Shown in pieces: positions 7,558 through 16,533 of a stretch of DNA of 64,000 nt. The notes beneath the pieces are model-generated. The model ran no database searches, was not told the origin of the DNA, and was given only the letters and a program-made list of their open reading frames with translations. Origin of the DNA: Pedobacter sp. BS3. GTDB taxonomy: Bacteria > Bacteroidota > Bacteroidia > Sphingobacteriales > Sphingobacteriaceae. Made by a program: the position numbers and the translations under genes. The stretch is from contig NZ_VTRT01000002.1 in NCBI RefSeq assembly GCF_008274585.1, positions 620,001-684,000 of the forward strand, in the 5' to 3' direction. Position 1 is the stretch's first letter. Each line of letters starts with the position of its first letter.

Positions 7558-9471
7558 CTACAGGTGCTCAATGCCCTGTGCGTACATTTCGTCGATCTGC
7601 TCGGCATATTTCTTCTCGATCACTTTTCGCTTGGCTTTTAAGGTAGGAGTGATCTCACCGGCCTCGATGGTGAACAGGGTACGCTTGATCTTGAAGTGCT
7701 TGATACGTTCAAACTTGGCAAGCTCGGTGGACAGGCGTTTAATATCTTCGGCGATCCAGCTAACAATTTCCTTATCTTCAATAAACAAGTCCGGTTGTTG
7801 AAAAAAGTCTTCGGTTACGCCAAATTTTTCCTGCAATGCTTCCTTTGAGGGAATGATAATAGCCGTTACATATTCGCGTTTATCGCCAATCAAGAACAAT
7901 TGCTCTATGCGCTGGCTTTTCAGGTACGTATTTTCAACGGGAGTAGGATAGATATTTTTGCCAAAGGCGTTAACCAGCATGTTTTTGATCCGGTCGGTGA
8001 TTTGCAGGTTGCCTTTGAAGAAACGGCCGATATCGCCGGTATGGAACCAGCCATCGGCGTCAATTACCTGTTCGGTTTCTTCCGGCTTGTTCCAGTAGCC
8101 CTTCATTACGCAGTGACCACGTACAACAATTTCGCCTTCGGCGCATTCAAAATCGGGTTTGAACGAGTTATGCGTTTGTACCGTTATAAAATTCTTCGTG
8201 TCAACATCCTGTATGCCTACCTCAATGCCCGGGATAACACGGCCAACCGTACCGTATACCTGCCGGTGAAATTCGGTAACCGACATCACCGGTGAGGTTT
8301 CAGTTAAGCCGAAGCCTTCCAGTATTTTAATGCCCAGGTTGCCAAAAAACTCGCCTACATTTTTAGGTAACGCGGCTCCGCCCGAGATCATAAACTTTAA
8401 GCGTCCGCCGGTTTTTTCCTTGATCTTGCTGAATACGAGCTTATCTGCCATTCGCTGCTTCAGTTTCAGCGCAACGCCAGCTTCCCTGCCCGACTCCTTA
8501 AGCTTACGGTAGCCTTCGCCGGTTTTCATGGCCCAGTTGAAAATACTTGCTTTAATACCGCCGGCACTGGTGGCACTTTTTACCGCTTTGTCATGTATCC
8601 GTTCAAGCAAACGGGGTACCACGTTCATTACGGTTGGTCTTACCTCGGCCATATTTCGGGCTAACAATTCCAGGCTTTGCGCAAAAGCGATTTTGCAGCC
8701 TTTAGCACAACAAACATGGTACGTTGCTGTTCGCTCAAACACGTGCGAAAGGGGCAGGAACGATAGGAAAGTCTCATCGTTATCCAGTACGGGTATCTGT
8801 TCGAGGCAAACCTTTACATTCTCAACAAAGTTGGAGTGGGTCAGCATAACGCCTTTCGGGATACCGGTAGTGCCGGAAGTATAGATCAAGGAAGAGATAT
8901 CCGAAGGCATAATCGCTTCCCGTAAGGCGGTAATCTGGTCTTTGTATTTGCTCAGGCACTTGTGACCCTCGTCAATCAGTGTTTTTAAGCCGATAATACC
9001 GGCGTTAACAGCATGTCCCTGCACGTGGTTGGCATAGTCGTCAAATACAGGAACAATACGTTGCAGATCGGGGCAGTTGTTGGCTATTCGTATTATTTTT
9101 TTAAACAGGAATACGCTTCCTACCAATATCACCCGGGCGCCTGAATCTACCAGGATATATTCCATTTCCGATTCGGACAGGGTAGGATATATCGATACGT
9201 TAACGGCGCCTATCTGTTGCAGCGCCTGGTCATAGAATACATATTCGGGTGAGTTCTCTATCAGCAGGGACAGCCTGTCGCCTTTGGTAATACCCATTTC
9301 CAGGAACCAGGCCGATATGGCATCGGCAGTGCTCAATACATCGCGATAGCTTATTTCCTGCCAGCTTTCTCCCGATTTATGCAGCAGGAAAGGATGGGTG
9401 TCCGGATGGATATATTTAACTACGTTTCGCAACAGATTAGGAACGGTACTATAGTCAATTGGCTGGCTCAT
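7558..9471 (-). CDS. Long-chain acyl-CoA synthetase (AMP-forming)
   Basis: This 637-aa ANL-superfamily enzyme activates a fatty acid with ATP to acyl-AMP and passes it to CoA. The P-loop-like motif YTSGTTGIPKG begins at 197. GFGLTETSP (A5 motif), GWFHTGDIG (A7) and RIKNMLVNAFGKNIYP (A8/A10 region) follow in order. The length (about 600-650) and the large N-terminal and lid regions fit the FAA1/FadD15-type long-chain group. It is soluble or peripheral at the inner membrane, feeding beta-oxidation or phospholipid synthesis. It is transcribed alone: the isc terminator lies just upstream. Chain-length specificity cannot be read from sequence. Confidence 0.9.
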   Translation of the reverse strand: MSQPIDYSTVPNLLRNVVKYIHPDTHPFLLHKSGESWQEISYRDVLSTADAISAWFLEMGITKGDRLSLLIENSPEYVFYDQALQQIGAVNVSIYPTLSESEMEYILVDSGARVILVGSVFLFKKIIRIANNCPDLQRIVPVFDDYANHVQGHAVNAGIIGLKTLIDEGHKCLSKYKDQITALREAIMPSDISSLIYTSGTTGIPKGVMLTHSNFVENVKVCLEQIPVLDNDETFLSFLPLSHVFERTATYHVCCAKGCKIAFAQSLELLARNMAEVRPTVMNVVPRLLERIHDKAVKSATSAGGIKASIFNWAMKTGEGYRKLKESGREAGVALKLKQRMADKLVFSKIKEKTGGRLKFMISGGAALPKNVGEFFGNLGIKILEGFGLTETSPVMSVTEFHRQVYGTVGRVIPGIEVGIQDVDTKNFITVQTHNSFKPDFECAEGEIVVRGHCVMKGYWNKPEETEQVIDADGWFHTGDIGRFFKGNLQITDRIKNMLVNAFGKNIYPTPVENTYLKSQRIEQLFLIGDKREYVTAIIIPSKEALQEKFGVTEDFFQQPDLFIEDKEIVSWIAEDIKRLSTELAKFERIKHFKIKRTLFTIEAGEITPTLKAKRKVIEKKYAEQIDEMYAQGIEHL

Positions 9472-9511
9472 TTGTCAACAGGTTAGTTTTGGCAATATTA
9501 CAGAATAGTCT

Positions 9512-9545
9512 AAAAAAACAAAAGAGGCTAAATTTAGCCTCTTTT
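9512..9545 (-). terminator. Rho-independent terminator after the IscA-type gene
   Basis: A perfect inverted repeat with arms AAAAGAGGCTAAA (9520-9532) and its complement is followed on the minus strand by a T-rich run. It closes the isc genes before the acyl-CoA synthetase start. Confidence 0.85.
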
Positions 9546-9566
9546 ATCATAAAATTAATAGATTTT

Positions 9567-9893
9567 TTATACTGAAAAGCTTTCTCCGCAACCGCAGGTA
9601 CGGGACGCATTAGGGTTTTGAAAATTAAACCCTTTGCCATTCAATCCGTCGCTGAAATCAAGCTCTGTACCGGCCAGGTATAAAAAGGATTTCATATCTA
9701 ATGCTATGCGGATGCCTTTATCTTCAAAAAACTGGTCGCCGGGCTTTTCTTCATTATCAAAATCGAGATTATAAGATAACCCGGAACATCCACCTCCTTT
9801 TACAGATACCCTTAAAAAATAAGAGTTATCCAATCCGGAGCTACTCATCAGTTCTTCTATCTTGCCTTTTGCTTTATCTGTTATGGTTACCAT
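9567..9893 (-). CDS. A-type iron-sulfur cluster carrier (IscA/ErpA-like)
   Basis: This 108-aa HesB-family protein has the three conserved cysteines: one in VKGGGCSGLSY (about 36) and two in the C-terminal TCGCGESF. A-type carriers take Fe-S clusters from the IscU scaffold and hand them to apo-proteins in the cytoplasm. It is the last gene of the iscS-iscU-iscA series and is followed by a strong terminator. Whether it is functionally IscA or ErpA cannot be told from sequence alone. Confidence 0.9.
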   Translation of the reverse strand: MVTITDKAKGKIEELMSSSGLDNSYFLRVSVKGGGCSGLSYNLDFDNEEKPGDQFFEDKGIRIALDMKSFLYLAGTELDFSDGLNGKGFNFQNPNASRTCGCGESFSV

Positions 9894-9924
9894 ATCTTGT
9901 TCGTATTGCGTAATGAAGCCTCAC

Positions 9925-9988
9925 CAGGTATTGAGTAGTGGGTATTGAGCCTTACGCCCTAAACCTTCTACCTTTTGCCTTTCTATTA
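9925..9988. repeat. Heptad-periodic array (GTATTGA then GCCTTAC/ACCTTCT words)
   Basis: GTATTGA-type units change in register to GCCTTAC, GCCCTAA, ACCTTCT, ACCTTTT and GCCTTTC. The order of words is nearly the same as at 32150-32198, though the two sites have unrelated flanking genes. Confidence 0.75.
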
Positions 9989-10399
9989 ATGGTGCGATTT
10001 TTCAGCTTCCAATGGTTCTAAACCATTTTTAACCCTGTAATCATTAATGGCGGCTTTAATAGCGTCTTCGGCTAAAACAGAGCAATGGATCTTTACCGGC
10101 GGAAGTGCCAGCTCTTCAACAATATCCATATTATCTATTTTAACTGCTTCGTCAATGGTTTTGCCTTTTAACCATTCTGTAGCCAGCGAAGAGGATGCAA
10201 TAGCCGAACCGCAGCCAAATGTTTTGAATTTAGCGTCGGTAATGGTATTATTTGCATCAACTTCAATCTGCAAGCGCATAACGTCGCCACATTCAGGCGC
10301 ACCTACCAACCCTGTGCCTACGTTGTTCTTGTTTTTATCAAGCGTACCCACATTCCGTGGATTGGTGTAATGATCAATAACTTTATCTGAATATGCCAT
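9986..10399 (-). CDS. iscU: Iron-sulfur cluster scaffold IscU
   Basis: This 137-aa protein matches IscU along its length. The scaffold cysteines are in APECGDVM (about 36), FGCGSAIASS (about 63) and KIHCSVLAED (about 105), and the conserved Asp follows the first Cys by two. It assembles 2Fe-2S and 4Fe-4S clusters on sulfur delivered by IscS. The HscA-recognition LPPVK motif (here ALPPVKIHCS) is present, which points to the ISC rather than the SUF type. It ends in a His pair. It lies between iscS and the A-type carrier on the same strand. Confidence 0.93.
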   Translation of the reverse strand: MAYSDKVIDHYTNPRNVGTLDKNKNNVGTGLVGAPECGDVMRLQIEVDANNTITDAKFKTFGCGSAIASSSLATEWLKGKTIDEAVKIDNMDIVEELALPPVKIHCSVLAEDAIKAAINDYRVKNGLEPLEAEKSHH

Positions 10400-10403
10400 C
10401 TTT

Positions 10404-10515
10404 ATTTACAATTTGCGATTTTAGATTGGTGATTTCCTTTCTAAAATCAGTTTTACTTTTATTCAATTTATAAGATCTACAAAATCGTATTTCGTAAATC
10501 TGAAATCTGTAATTC
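10404..10515. repeat. Degenerate heptad array between iscS and iscU
   Basis: Words like AGATTGG/TGATTTC and AAATCTG/AAATCTG repeat at 7-bp spacing in two blocks. The pattern is weaker than at other sites and no gene is seen. Confidence 0.45.
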
Positions 10516-10517
10516 TC

Positions 10518-11729
10518 TTAATGTTCTGCCCACTCTATCTTATCAAGATCTATGCCTTCTTTAAACATTTCCCACAAAGGCGACAGATCACGCAGGTGAT
10601 TAACCGCTTTTTTGGTCTGTTCAATGGCATAGTCAATTTCTTCCTCGGTAGTAAATCGTCCAAGTCCAAAACGGATGGACGAATGTGCCAAATCGTCAGA
10701 CAAGCCTAGGCTTTTTAGTACGTATGATGGTTCTAATGAAGCCGATGTACAGGCCGAACCGGAAGAAACGGCTAAATCTTTCATGGCCATCATCAGGCCT
10801 TCGCCTTCTACATACTTAAAGGATATGTTGGCTACGTGAGGCAGACGATGTTCTATATTTCCGTTTACGTAACTTTCTTCGAGTTCCAGCAGCGAATTTT
10901 GCAGCTTATCGCGTAAAGCGGAAAGACGTTTGGCTTCATCGGCCATTTCTAAACGGCAAAGCTCGCAGGCTTTACCGAAGCCAACAATGCCCGGCACATT
11001 CAACGTTCCTGAACGCATGCCCCGTTCATGACCACCGCCATCCATTTGTGCCGTAACTTTAACCCGTGGATTTTTACGGCGTACATACAGTGCGCCAACC
11101 CCTTTAGGGCCATACATTTTATGGGCGCTGAAAGCCATCAGGTCAATGCCGTCTTCAATAACATTTACCGGTATCTTACCAACAGCTTGTGTGGCATCTG
11201 TGAAGAATAATGCACCGTGCTTATGTGCAATGGCAGAAATTTCCTTGACAGGCTGAATAACGCCGATCTCATTGTTGCCGTACATAATAGCAACCAGGAT
11301 GGTCTGATCGGTAATGGCATCTTCAAGCTGCTGCAAATCAATTAAACCATCGGTTTTTACCGGCAGGTAAGTTACCCTGGCGCCCAGTTTTTCAAGATGC
11401 TTGCAGGCGTCAAGTACGGCCTTATGCTCGGTAACACAGGTAATAATATGATTACCTTTATCTTTATACATTTCAAACACACCTTTAAGGGCCAGGTTAT
11501 CTGATTCGGTAGCACCGGATGTAAAGATAATTTCCTTTTCGTTGGCTCCAACCAGCTTAGCTACCTGCTCGCGACTGTAGTCAACAGCTTCTTCGGCAAC
11601 CCATCCGAAAGCATGGTTACGGCTGGCCGCATTACCAAATTTCTGGTTGAAATAAGGTAACATGGCATCCAGTACTCTGGGGTCCATCGGTGTGGTCGCA
11701 TTATTGTCTAAATATATGGGAAGATTCAT
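10518..11729 (-). CDS. iscS: Cysteine desulfurase IscS
   Basis: This 403-aa class V aminotransferase-fold enzyme takes sulfur from L-cysteine and passes it as persulfide to IscU. The PLP lysine is in [10 protein letters not shown] (K204). The active-site cysteine loop is [17 protein letters not shown] (C327), which has the long loop of group I (IscS/NifS) enzymes. The N-terminal YLDNNATTP and the TSGATESDN cofactor segment are intact. It is the promoter-proximal gene of iscS-iscU-iscA. No IscR-type repressor is encoded in the window, so regulation is not visible. Confidence 0.95.
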   Translation of the reverse strand: MNLPIYLDNNATTPMDPRVLDAMLPYFNQKFGNAASRNHAFGWVAEEAVDYSREQVAKLVGANEKEIIFTSGATESDNLALKGVFEMYKDKGNHIITCVTEHKAVLDACKHLEKLGARVTYLPVKTDGLIDLQQLEDAITDQTILVAIMYGNNEIGVIQPVKEISAIAHKHGALFFTDATQAVGKIPVNVIEDGIDLMAFSAHKMYGPKGVGALYVRRKNPRVKVTAQMDGGGHERGMRSGTLNVPGIVGFGKACELCRLEMADEAKRLSALRDKLQNSLLELEESYVNGNIEHRLPHVANISFKYVEGEGLMMAMKDLAVSSGSACTSASLEPSYVLKSLGLSDDLAHSSIRFGLGRFTTEEEIDYAIEQTKKAVNHLRDLSPLWEMFKEGIDLDKIEWAEH

Positions 11730-11764
11730 TTTATTAGTGTGTTAGATTGAGTCTAAATTCAGTA

Positions 11765-11772
11765 CAAATATA
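11765..11772 (-). promoter_or_regulatory. Predicted -7 element (TATATTTG) of iscS
   Basis: TATATTTG on the minus strand lies 35 bp before the iscS ATG. A TTG 23 bp further upstream could be the -33 box, at the long end of the allowed spacing. Confidence 0.55.
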
Positions 11773-11854
11773 CGAATTATATTTTCAGTAGTTATCAACA
11801 ATATCTATGCTGGTATAGATAAACACGTCATTTTTATGACATTTTTACAGCTGT

Positions 11855-13060
11855 TTAACGTTCAAAACCGAACAAAGTTTCATTGCCATTTGTGCGGCCG
11901 GTGTACATTCCCGAGATCAGTTCCGCAGCCATCACGCTAAAGGTGATGCCGTTGCCTCCGTAACCCAATGCAAAGTAGGTATGGGGTACATCTTTATGCG
12001 TACCGATGTAAGGCAGACTGTCTTTGGTTTCGGCAAATGTACCGCACCAATAGTAATCTGCTTTGGTTTGGATATGCGGAAATACTTCGTTTAGGCGTTT
12101 CATTAACCGGTTTGTTTTACGCTCTAACAGGCTATCGCGTAAACGCGGATCTTTAAACTTCTCATCGCCGCCGCCAATAATTATACGGTTGTCTGGCGTG
12201 GTGCGCAGGTAATGATACGGGCGGGCAGTTTCCCATATCAGGCACTGTTCAGGCCAGAGCATTTGCGTTGTTACCGGTTCTGTAATCAGGGCATAGGTGG
12301 AGTTTAGCTGAATGTTTTTCTCCGTCAGGAAAAATGACGATTCATACCCCGGAGCGCAAACCATTTTAGCCGCTTTAACAGTCAGTCCATCAGCTGTATG
12401 CAAGATAACGCCATCAGGCTCGTAAGCTATTTTAACAACCTCAGTACGTTCAAAAACCTTTAATCCCGAATGGATAATATGATGCTGTAAGAGTGCGTGA
12501 CTTAGTTTATAGGCGTCTGTATCGGCAGATACCTGGTTGTACAATGCTCCCGGAGCCTTGATGTTAAAGCCCTGCTGCAATTCGTCTTTGGTCATAAATT
12601 CTACAGGCAGTCCATATTGTTGTCTTACCTGGTATTCTTTTTCAATATCGCGTAAGCCTTTTTTATCTGATGCCAGGTACAGGCTTGAGCGTTGCCTGAA
12701 ATCGCAGTCGATATGCAGGCTGCTGATAATATTTTCCAGGTTGCGGATGCTTTGCAGCGATAGCTGGTAACTTTTCACGGCTTTCTCGATGCCGAGTATT
12801 TCGATGAGCCGGAAGAGCGGCATATCTGTTTCGTATTGCAATAAGCAGGTGCTTGCACAGGTGCTTCCGGTGCAGGCAGTGCGTTTATCTACAATAAGGC
12901 ATTTCACACCGGCTTCGCACAGGAAATGTGCTGTTAAAGCACCGGATATACCCGAGCCGACAATAACGACTTCTGTTTCGGCAGATGTTTCTAATTTCGG
13001 ATAATTAAACGGCAGGCCGTTTTTCACCATCCACCACGGATAGCCGGATTTAAGGTTCAT
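11855..13060 (-). CDS. FAD-dependent oxidoreductase (DAO/DadA family)
   Basis: This 401-aa protein has the Rossmann dinucleotide-binding motif VVIVGSGISGALTAHFL near residue 31 followed by the acidic strand end CLIVDKR. The C-terminal GGNGITFSVMAAELI segment is typical of the D-amino-acid oxidase/glycine-oxidase-like fold. A cysteine-rich stretch TGSTCASTCLLQYETD follows the FAD motif and is common in Bacteroidetes members. The substrate (amine or amino acid) is unknown. It is monocistronic, divergent from rpmE2 with 80 bp between the two starts. Confidence 0.85.
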   Translation of the reverse strand: MNLKSGYPWWMVKNGLPFNYPKLETSAETEVVIVGSGISGALTAHFLCEAGVKCLIVDKRTACTGSTCASTCLLQYETDMPLFRLIEILGIEKAVKSYQLSLQSIRNLENIISSLHIDCDFRQRSSLYLASDKKGLRDIEKEYQVRQQYGLPVEFMTKDELQQGFNIKAPGALYNQVSADTDAYKLSHALLQHHIIHSGLKVFERTEVVKIAYEPDGVILHTADGLTVKAAKMVCAPGYESSFFLTEKNIQLNSTYALITEPVTTQMLWPEQCLIWETARPYHYLRTTPDNRIIIGGGDEKFKDPRLRDSLLERKTNRLMKRLNEVFPHIQTKADYYWCGTFAETKDSLPYIGTHKDVPHTYFALGYGGNGITFSVMAAELISGMYTGRTNGNETLFGFER

Positions 13061-13106
13061 AGCACATTAAACTTTACAATTAATTTTTAGTTTTATTTTT
13101 AATTGC

Positions 13107-13114
13107 TATATTTG
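13107..13114 (+). promoter_or_regulatory. Predicted -7 element (TATATTTG) of rpmE2
   Basis: TATATTTG ends 26 bp before the rpmE2 ATG. The region upstream is T-rich with only a weak -33 match. Confidence 0.6.
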
Positions 13115-13140
13115 CGCCTCTTAAAAAGTTTTGAATCATC

Positions 13141-13389
13141 ATGAAGGCTGACTTACATCCGAAAAATTATAGATTAGTAGTATTTAAAGATATGTCTAAT
13201 GACTATGCTTTTTTAACAAAATCATGCATAGATACCAAAGAGACTATCACATGGGAAGATGGCAATGAGTATCCTCTGGTAAAGCTGGAAATTTCGCATA
13301 CCTCGCATCCTTTCTATACCGGTAAGATGAAACTGGTAGACACTGCCGGACGTATTGACAAATTCCGCAGCCGTTACGCTAAAAAGTAA
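13141..13389 (+). CDS. rpmE2: Ribosomal protein bL31, type B (zinc-free)
   Basis: This 82-aa protein begins [17 protein letters not shown] and has the [27 protein letters not shown] core of type B L31. The CxxC zinc motif of type A L31 is missing, as expected for this paralogue. It bridges the ribosomal subunits. A predicted promoter precedes it and an intrinsic terminator follows 24 bp after the stop, so it is a single-gene unit. Confidence 0.95.
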   Translation: MKADLHPKNYRLVVFKDMSNDYAFLTKSCIDTKETITWEDGNEYPLVKLEISHTSHPFYTGKMKLVDTAGRIDKFRSRYAKK

Positions 13390-13412
13390 GAAGAAATTTT
13401 TTCTAACATATT

Positions 13413-13443
13413 AAATCCCGTTGCTACCAACGGGATTTTTTTA
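13413..13443 (+). terminator. Rho-independent terminator of rpmE2
   Basis: Arms AATCCCGTT and AACGGGATT with a 4-6 nt loop are followed by a T run. The element ends about 10 bp before the next ATG at 13454, which rules out the longer upstream start for the next gene. Confidence 0.85.
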
Positions 13444-13453
13444 TTTTTGCCCA

Positions 13454-14629
13454 ATGAATGTAATCCTGTTTGACGATTCTGCTCACGAATCCTTACTGCC
13501 GCTTACTTTTACACGTCCCGTGGCCCAGGTTCGGGTGGGCATATTGACCATTGCCGAAAAATGGGCTAAATGGTTAAACAGCGAAGTTTCTTACCAGACA
13601 GCCGATTACCTGTCGCAAAAGTTCCCGGTAAAAACAGTCCAGGTTAATATATTTATTAATGGCTCGGTTTGCCCGGATGAATTTCTGGCTGAGGCGATAG
13701 AAAAGCTTGCCGTGGGCGAGGCTTTGCTGGCCAATGATGTTATAGTGGCTGTAAAAACTACCGCCGGTAATTTGGATATTACGGAATTATCACCATACAA
13801 ACCGGTTTCATTCAGTCAAACGATATCGCGGGTTATTTATCCCGAAGATATTTTCAGGATGAACGATGCCGAGCTTAAAAAAGATTTTGCCCTGTTAACA
13901 AAAGGTCGCAGCAGCGCTAATCTAAGTAGTACCAATATCCTTATTGGCGATGAAATTTTTGTGGAAGAAGGTGCAGAGGCCGATTGCTCCACGTTTAATA
14001 CGAGAATGGGGCCGGTTTACTTAGGCAAAAATTCGCAGGTGTGGGAAGGCTGTCATATTCGTGGTTCATTTGCGTTATGCAATGATTCGCAGGTGAAGAT
14101 GGGAGCGAAAATCTATAGCGGAACTACCATTGGGCCTTACTGCCGGGTTGGTGGCGAAATCAATAATGCCGTTATTTTCGGTTATTCGTCCAAAGGTCAC
14201 GAGGGTTATTTAGGTAATTCGGTTTTAGGCGAATGGTGCAACATCGGCGCAGACAGCAATAATTCTAACCTGAAGAATAATTATGCCGAAGTACGTTTAT
14301 GGGATTATAAAAAAGGTGTTTTCCGTAAAACCGGCTTACAGTTTTGCGGGTTGATTATGGCCGACCACTCCAAGTGCGCTATTAATACCATGTTTAATAC
14401 CGGAACGGTAGTAGGAGTAAGCGCCAATATATTTGGAGCAGGATTTCCGAGGAATTTTATCCCCGATTTTTCCTGGGGCGGTGCGCACGGTTTTGAAGTA
14501 TATGGCCTTAATAAGATGTTTGATACCACTACCCGTGTTTTTGAGCGGAGAAACAAAGTATTAGACGAAACAGAAAAACAACTATTGACCAAAGTTTTTG
14601 AATTAACAGAATCATACAGGAGATTTTAA
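13454..14629 (+). CDS. GlmU-like putative sugar nucleotidyltransferase
   Basis: This 391-aa protein has an N-terminal nucleotidyltransferase-like region (VILFDDSAHESLLPLTFTRPVAQVRVG) and a C-terminal left-handed beta-helix of hexapeptide repeats (about 160-370, with GPVYLGKNSQVWEGCHIRG and later turns). It belongs to the Bacteroidetes 'GlmU family protein' group, which lacks the canonical GxGTRM signature, so true uridylyltransferase activity is doubtful. The ATG at 13454 is chosen because a start at 13421 would lie inside the rpmE2 terminator. It precedes tpiA by 13 bp and is probably co-transcribed. The sugar substrate is unknown. Confidence 0.8.
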   Translation: MNVILFDDSAHESLLPLTFTRPVAQVRVGILTIAEKWAKWLNSEVSYQTADYLSQKFPVKTVQVNIFINGSVCPDEFLAEAIEKLAVGEALLANDVIVAVKTTAGNLDITELSPYKPVSFSQTISRVIYPEDIFRMNDAELKKDFALLTKGRSSANLSSTNILIGDEIFVEEGAEADCSTFNTRMGPVYLGKNSQVWEGCHIRGSFALCNDSQVKMGAKIYSGTTIGPYCRVGGEINNAVIFGYSSKGHEGYLGNSVLGEWCNIGADSNNSNLKNNYAEVRLWDYKKGVFRKTGLQFCGLIMADHSKCAINTMFNTGTVVGVSANIFGAGFPRNFIPDFSWGGAHGFEVYGLNKMFDTTTRVFERRNKVLDETEKQLLTKVFELTESYRRF

Positions 14630-14642
14630 AACAGATTATATT

Positions 14643-15407
14643 ATGAGAAAAAAAATTGTTGCCGGTAACTGGAAAATGAATATGGACTATACTTCAGGCC
14701 TGAGCCTTTTTTCTGAAGTATTGAATATGGTGAAAGATGAAGTAACCGGAACTCAGGAAGTGGTTGTTTGTGCGCCATTTATCCATTTACAAAGTTTATC
14801 GCAGCTGGCTGCACAGCAAAGCCGTGTAACCATTGGAGCTCAGAATTGCCACCAGGCAGAGTCTGGTGCTTATACGGGTGAAATTTCGGCTGCCATGTTG
14901 CGTTCAGTAGGCGTTAGCTATGTAATTTTAGGCCATTCAGAGCGCCGGCAGTATTTTGGTGAAACCGATGCTTTACTGGCAGAAAAGGTAAATGTAGCGC
15001 TGAAAAATAACCTGAAACCTATTTTCTGTATCGGTGAAACGTTAGATGAACGTAACAGCGGAAAATATTTTGATGTAATTAAAAGGCAGTTGGGAGATGG
15101 TATCTTTCATCTTTCAGATGCCGATTTTAGCAAACTGGTTATCGCTTACGAACCCGTTTGGGCCATAGGAACCGGTTTGACCGCTACACCGGAACAGGCA
15201 CAGGAAGTACATGCCTTTATCCGGAAAGAATTAGCTGCCAAATATGGTGAAGCTATCGCTAACGATACTACAATTTTATACGGCGGAAGCTGTAATCCTA
15301 AAAATGCCGCGGATTTATTCTCACAGGCTGATATTGATGGCGGTCTTATCGGAGGCGCATCCTTAAAGTCGCGTGACTTTACCGATATTATCAAAGCCTT
15401 TAACTAA
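14643..15407 (+). CDS. tpiA: Triosephosphate isomerase
   Basis: This 254-aa TIM barrel interconverts dihydroxyacetone phosphate and glyceraldehyde 3-phosphate. The catalytic residues are present: K11 in AGNWKMN, H98 in LGHSERR and E170 in AYEPVWAIGTG. The phosphate-binding YGGSCNPKNA and GLIGGASL segments close the barrel. Length is standard. It follows the GlmU-like gene closely and is followed by an interspersed repeat before prmA. Confidence 0.96.
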   Translation: MRKKIVAGNWKMNMDYTSGLSLFSEVLNMVKDEVTGTQEVVVCAPFIHLQSLSQLAAQQSRVTIGAQNCHQAESGAYTGEISAAMLRSVGVSYVILGHSERRQYFGETDALLAEKVNVALKNNLKPIFCIGETLDERNSGKYFDVIKRQLGDGIFHLSDADFSKLVIAYEPVWAIGTGLTATPEQAQEVHAFIRKELAAKYGEAIANDTTILYGGSCNPKNAADLFSQADIDGGLIGGASLKSRDFTDIIKAFN

Positions 15408-15437
15408 TTCAAAAGTTAAAATTCAAAAGTAAAAAGG
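15408..15437. repeat. Short heptad array (TTCAAAA/GTTAAAA words)
   Basis: Four 7-bp units of the AAAAGTT type start right at the tpiA stop codon. Confidence 0.55.
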
Positions 15438-15490
15438 CTAATGCACACAAGCCGGCCTGTATAATTCTATTAAGATGAGTCTAATAATAA

Positions 15491-15582
15491 TAGATTGCTT
15501 CGCTGCACTCGCAATGACGAACATAGGAGCGTCTTTGCGAACTGAAGGGGCGGATGTGTGTATTAGGGTGAAGCAATCTTAT
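15491..15582. repeat. Interspersed inverted repeat (AGATTGCTTC ... GAAGCAATCTT)
   Basis: The left end reads AGATTGCTTCGCTGCACTCG followed by CAATGACG. The right end carries GAAGCAATCTT, the inverse of the left, and an internal GCGTCTTTGCGA echoes CGCAATGACG in reverse. The core, CGTCATTGCGAG...GAAGCAATC, is a mosaic repeat widely scattered in bacterial genomes. It lies between tpiA and prmA and has no coding capacity. Confidence 0.75.
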
Positions 15583-15629
15583 GTAAGATGTGGTAATCAA
15601 AAAATTGCAGTCGGATTTAGATTATATTA

Positions 15630-16472
15630 ATGAATTATTTAGAGCTTGTTTTTACGATCCGGGCAGCAGAAAGCTTTTACCAGGATTTGATTATTGATGC
15701 TTTGGCCGGTATCGGTTTCGATACGTTCCAGGAAACAGATACCGGTTTTAGCGCATACATTCCCCAACCCGATTTTAATCCCGAAAAATTGGCCGAAGTG
15801 CTGGCCGGGTTTCCTTCTGCCATAACAATATCATACCAGGTTAACCAGATAGCGCAGCAAAACTGGAACGAAGTATGGGAAAGCAATTTCGAGCCTATCA
15901 TCATTGGCAATATCTGCTACGTCCGGGCAACATTTCATACCCCGCATCCGGAATATCCTTACGAAATTGTCATAGACCCTAAAATGGCGTTCGGCACCGG
16001 ACATCATCAAACAACCACGTTAATGATGCGGTACATGTTAAAAACTGATTTTAAGGATAAAACAGTGCTGGATATGGGCTGCGGAACCGGTATTCTGGCT
16101 ATTCTGGCCGAAAAATTAGGCGCCCGGCAAATTACAGCTATTGATTACGACCCCGTATGTTATGAAAGTACGCTCGAAAATAGTACGCTCAACTCCTGTG
16201 CAAATATCAGCGCTTTATGCGGTTCTAAAGAAGCAATCCCCTTGCAAACCAGCTTCGACATTATTTTGGCAAATATAAACCGCAATATTTTACTGGATCA
16301 GATTGAGCAGTATGCCCGTGTGTCAAAACCGGGAACATTATTGTTTCTGAGTGGATTTTACGAGAAACCCGACCTTGAAATAATTAAAGACCATTCAGAG
16401 CGTTACGGATATATATTAAGTGATTTTCAGCAGTTAAATAACTGGGTAGCAGCGAAATTTACAAAATTGTAA
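15630..16472 (+). CDS. prmA: Ribosomal protein L11 methyltransferase
   Basis: This 280-aa SAM-dependent methyltransferase of the PrmA family trimethylates ribosomal protein L11. The N-terminal alpha/beta domain that recognises L11 is present. Then DPKMAFGTGHHQTT (catalytic-domain entry) and the SAM motif DMGCGTGILA (148-157) follow, and ILANINRNIL supplies the post-I motif. Length is slightly short but complete. It is probably transcribed separately from tpiA, because a 220-bp repeat-bearing gap lies between them. Confidence 0.92.
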   Translation: MNYLELVFTIRAAESFYQDLIIDALAGIGFDTFQETDTGFSAYIPQPDFNPEKLAEVLAGFPSAITISYQVNQIAQQNWNEVWESNFEPIIIGNICYVRATFHTPHPEYPYEIVIDPKMAFGTGHHQTTTLMMRYMLKTDFKDKTVLDMGCGTGILAILAEKLGARQITAIDYDPVCYESTLENSTLNSCANISALCGSKEAIPLQTSFDIILANINRNILLDQIEQYARVSKPGTLLFLSGFYEKPDLEIIKDHSERYGYILSDFQQLNNWVAAKFTKL

Positions 16473-16520
16473 ATTTATGTACCTGGTATGCATTCTTAAC
16501 TTTTCGGTATAGAAAATAGT

Positions 16521-16528
16521 TATCTTTG
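16521..16528 (+). promoter_or_regulatory. Predicted -7 element (TATCTTTG) of mpl, leaderless geometry
   Basis: TATCTTTG ends 5 bp before the mpl ATG. If used, transcription would begin at or next to the start codon. Confidence 0.6.
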
Positions 16529-16533
16529 TACTT

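Noticed and set aside
13421-13453. Upstream start for the GlmU-like protein
   Set aside because: It would lie in the rpmE2 terminator hairpin, and the family N-terminus begins at the ATG at 13454.
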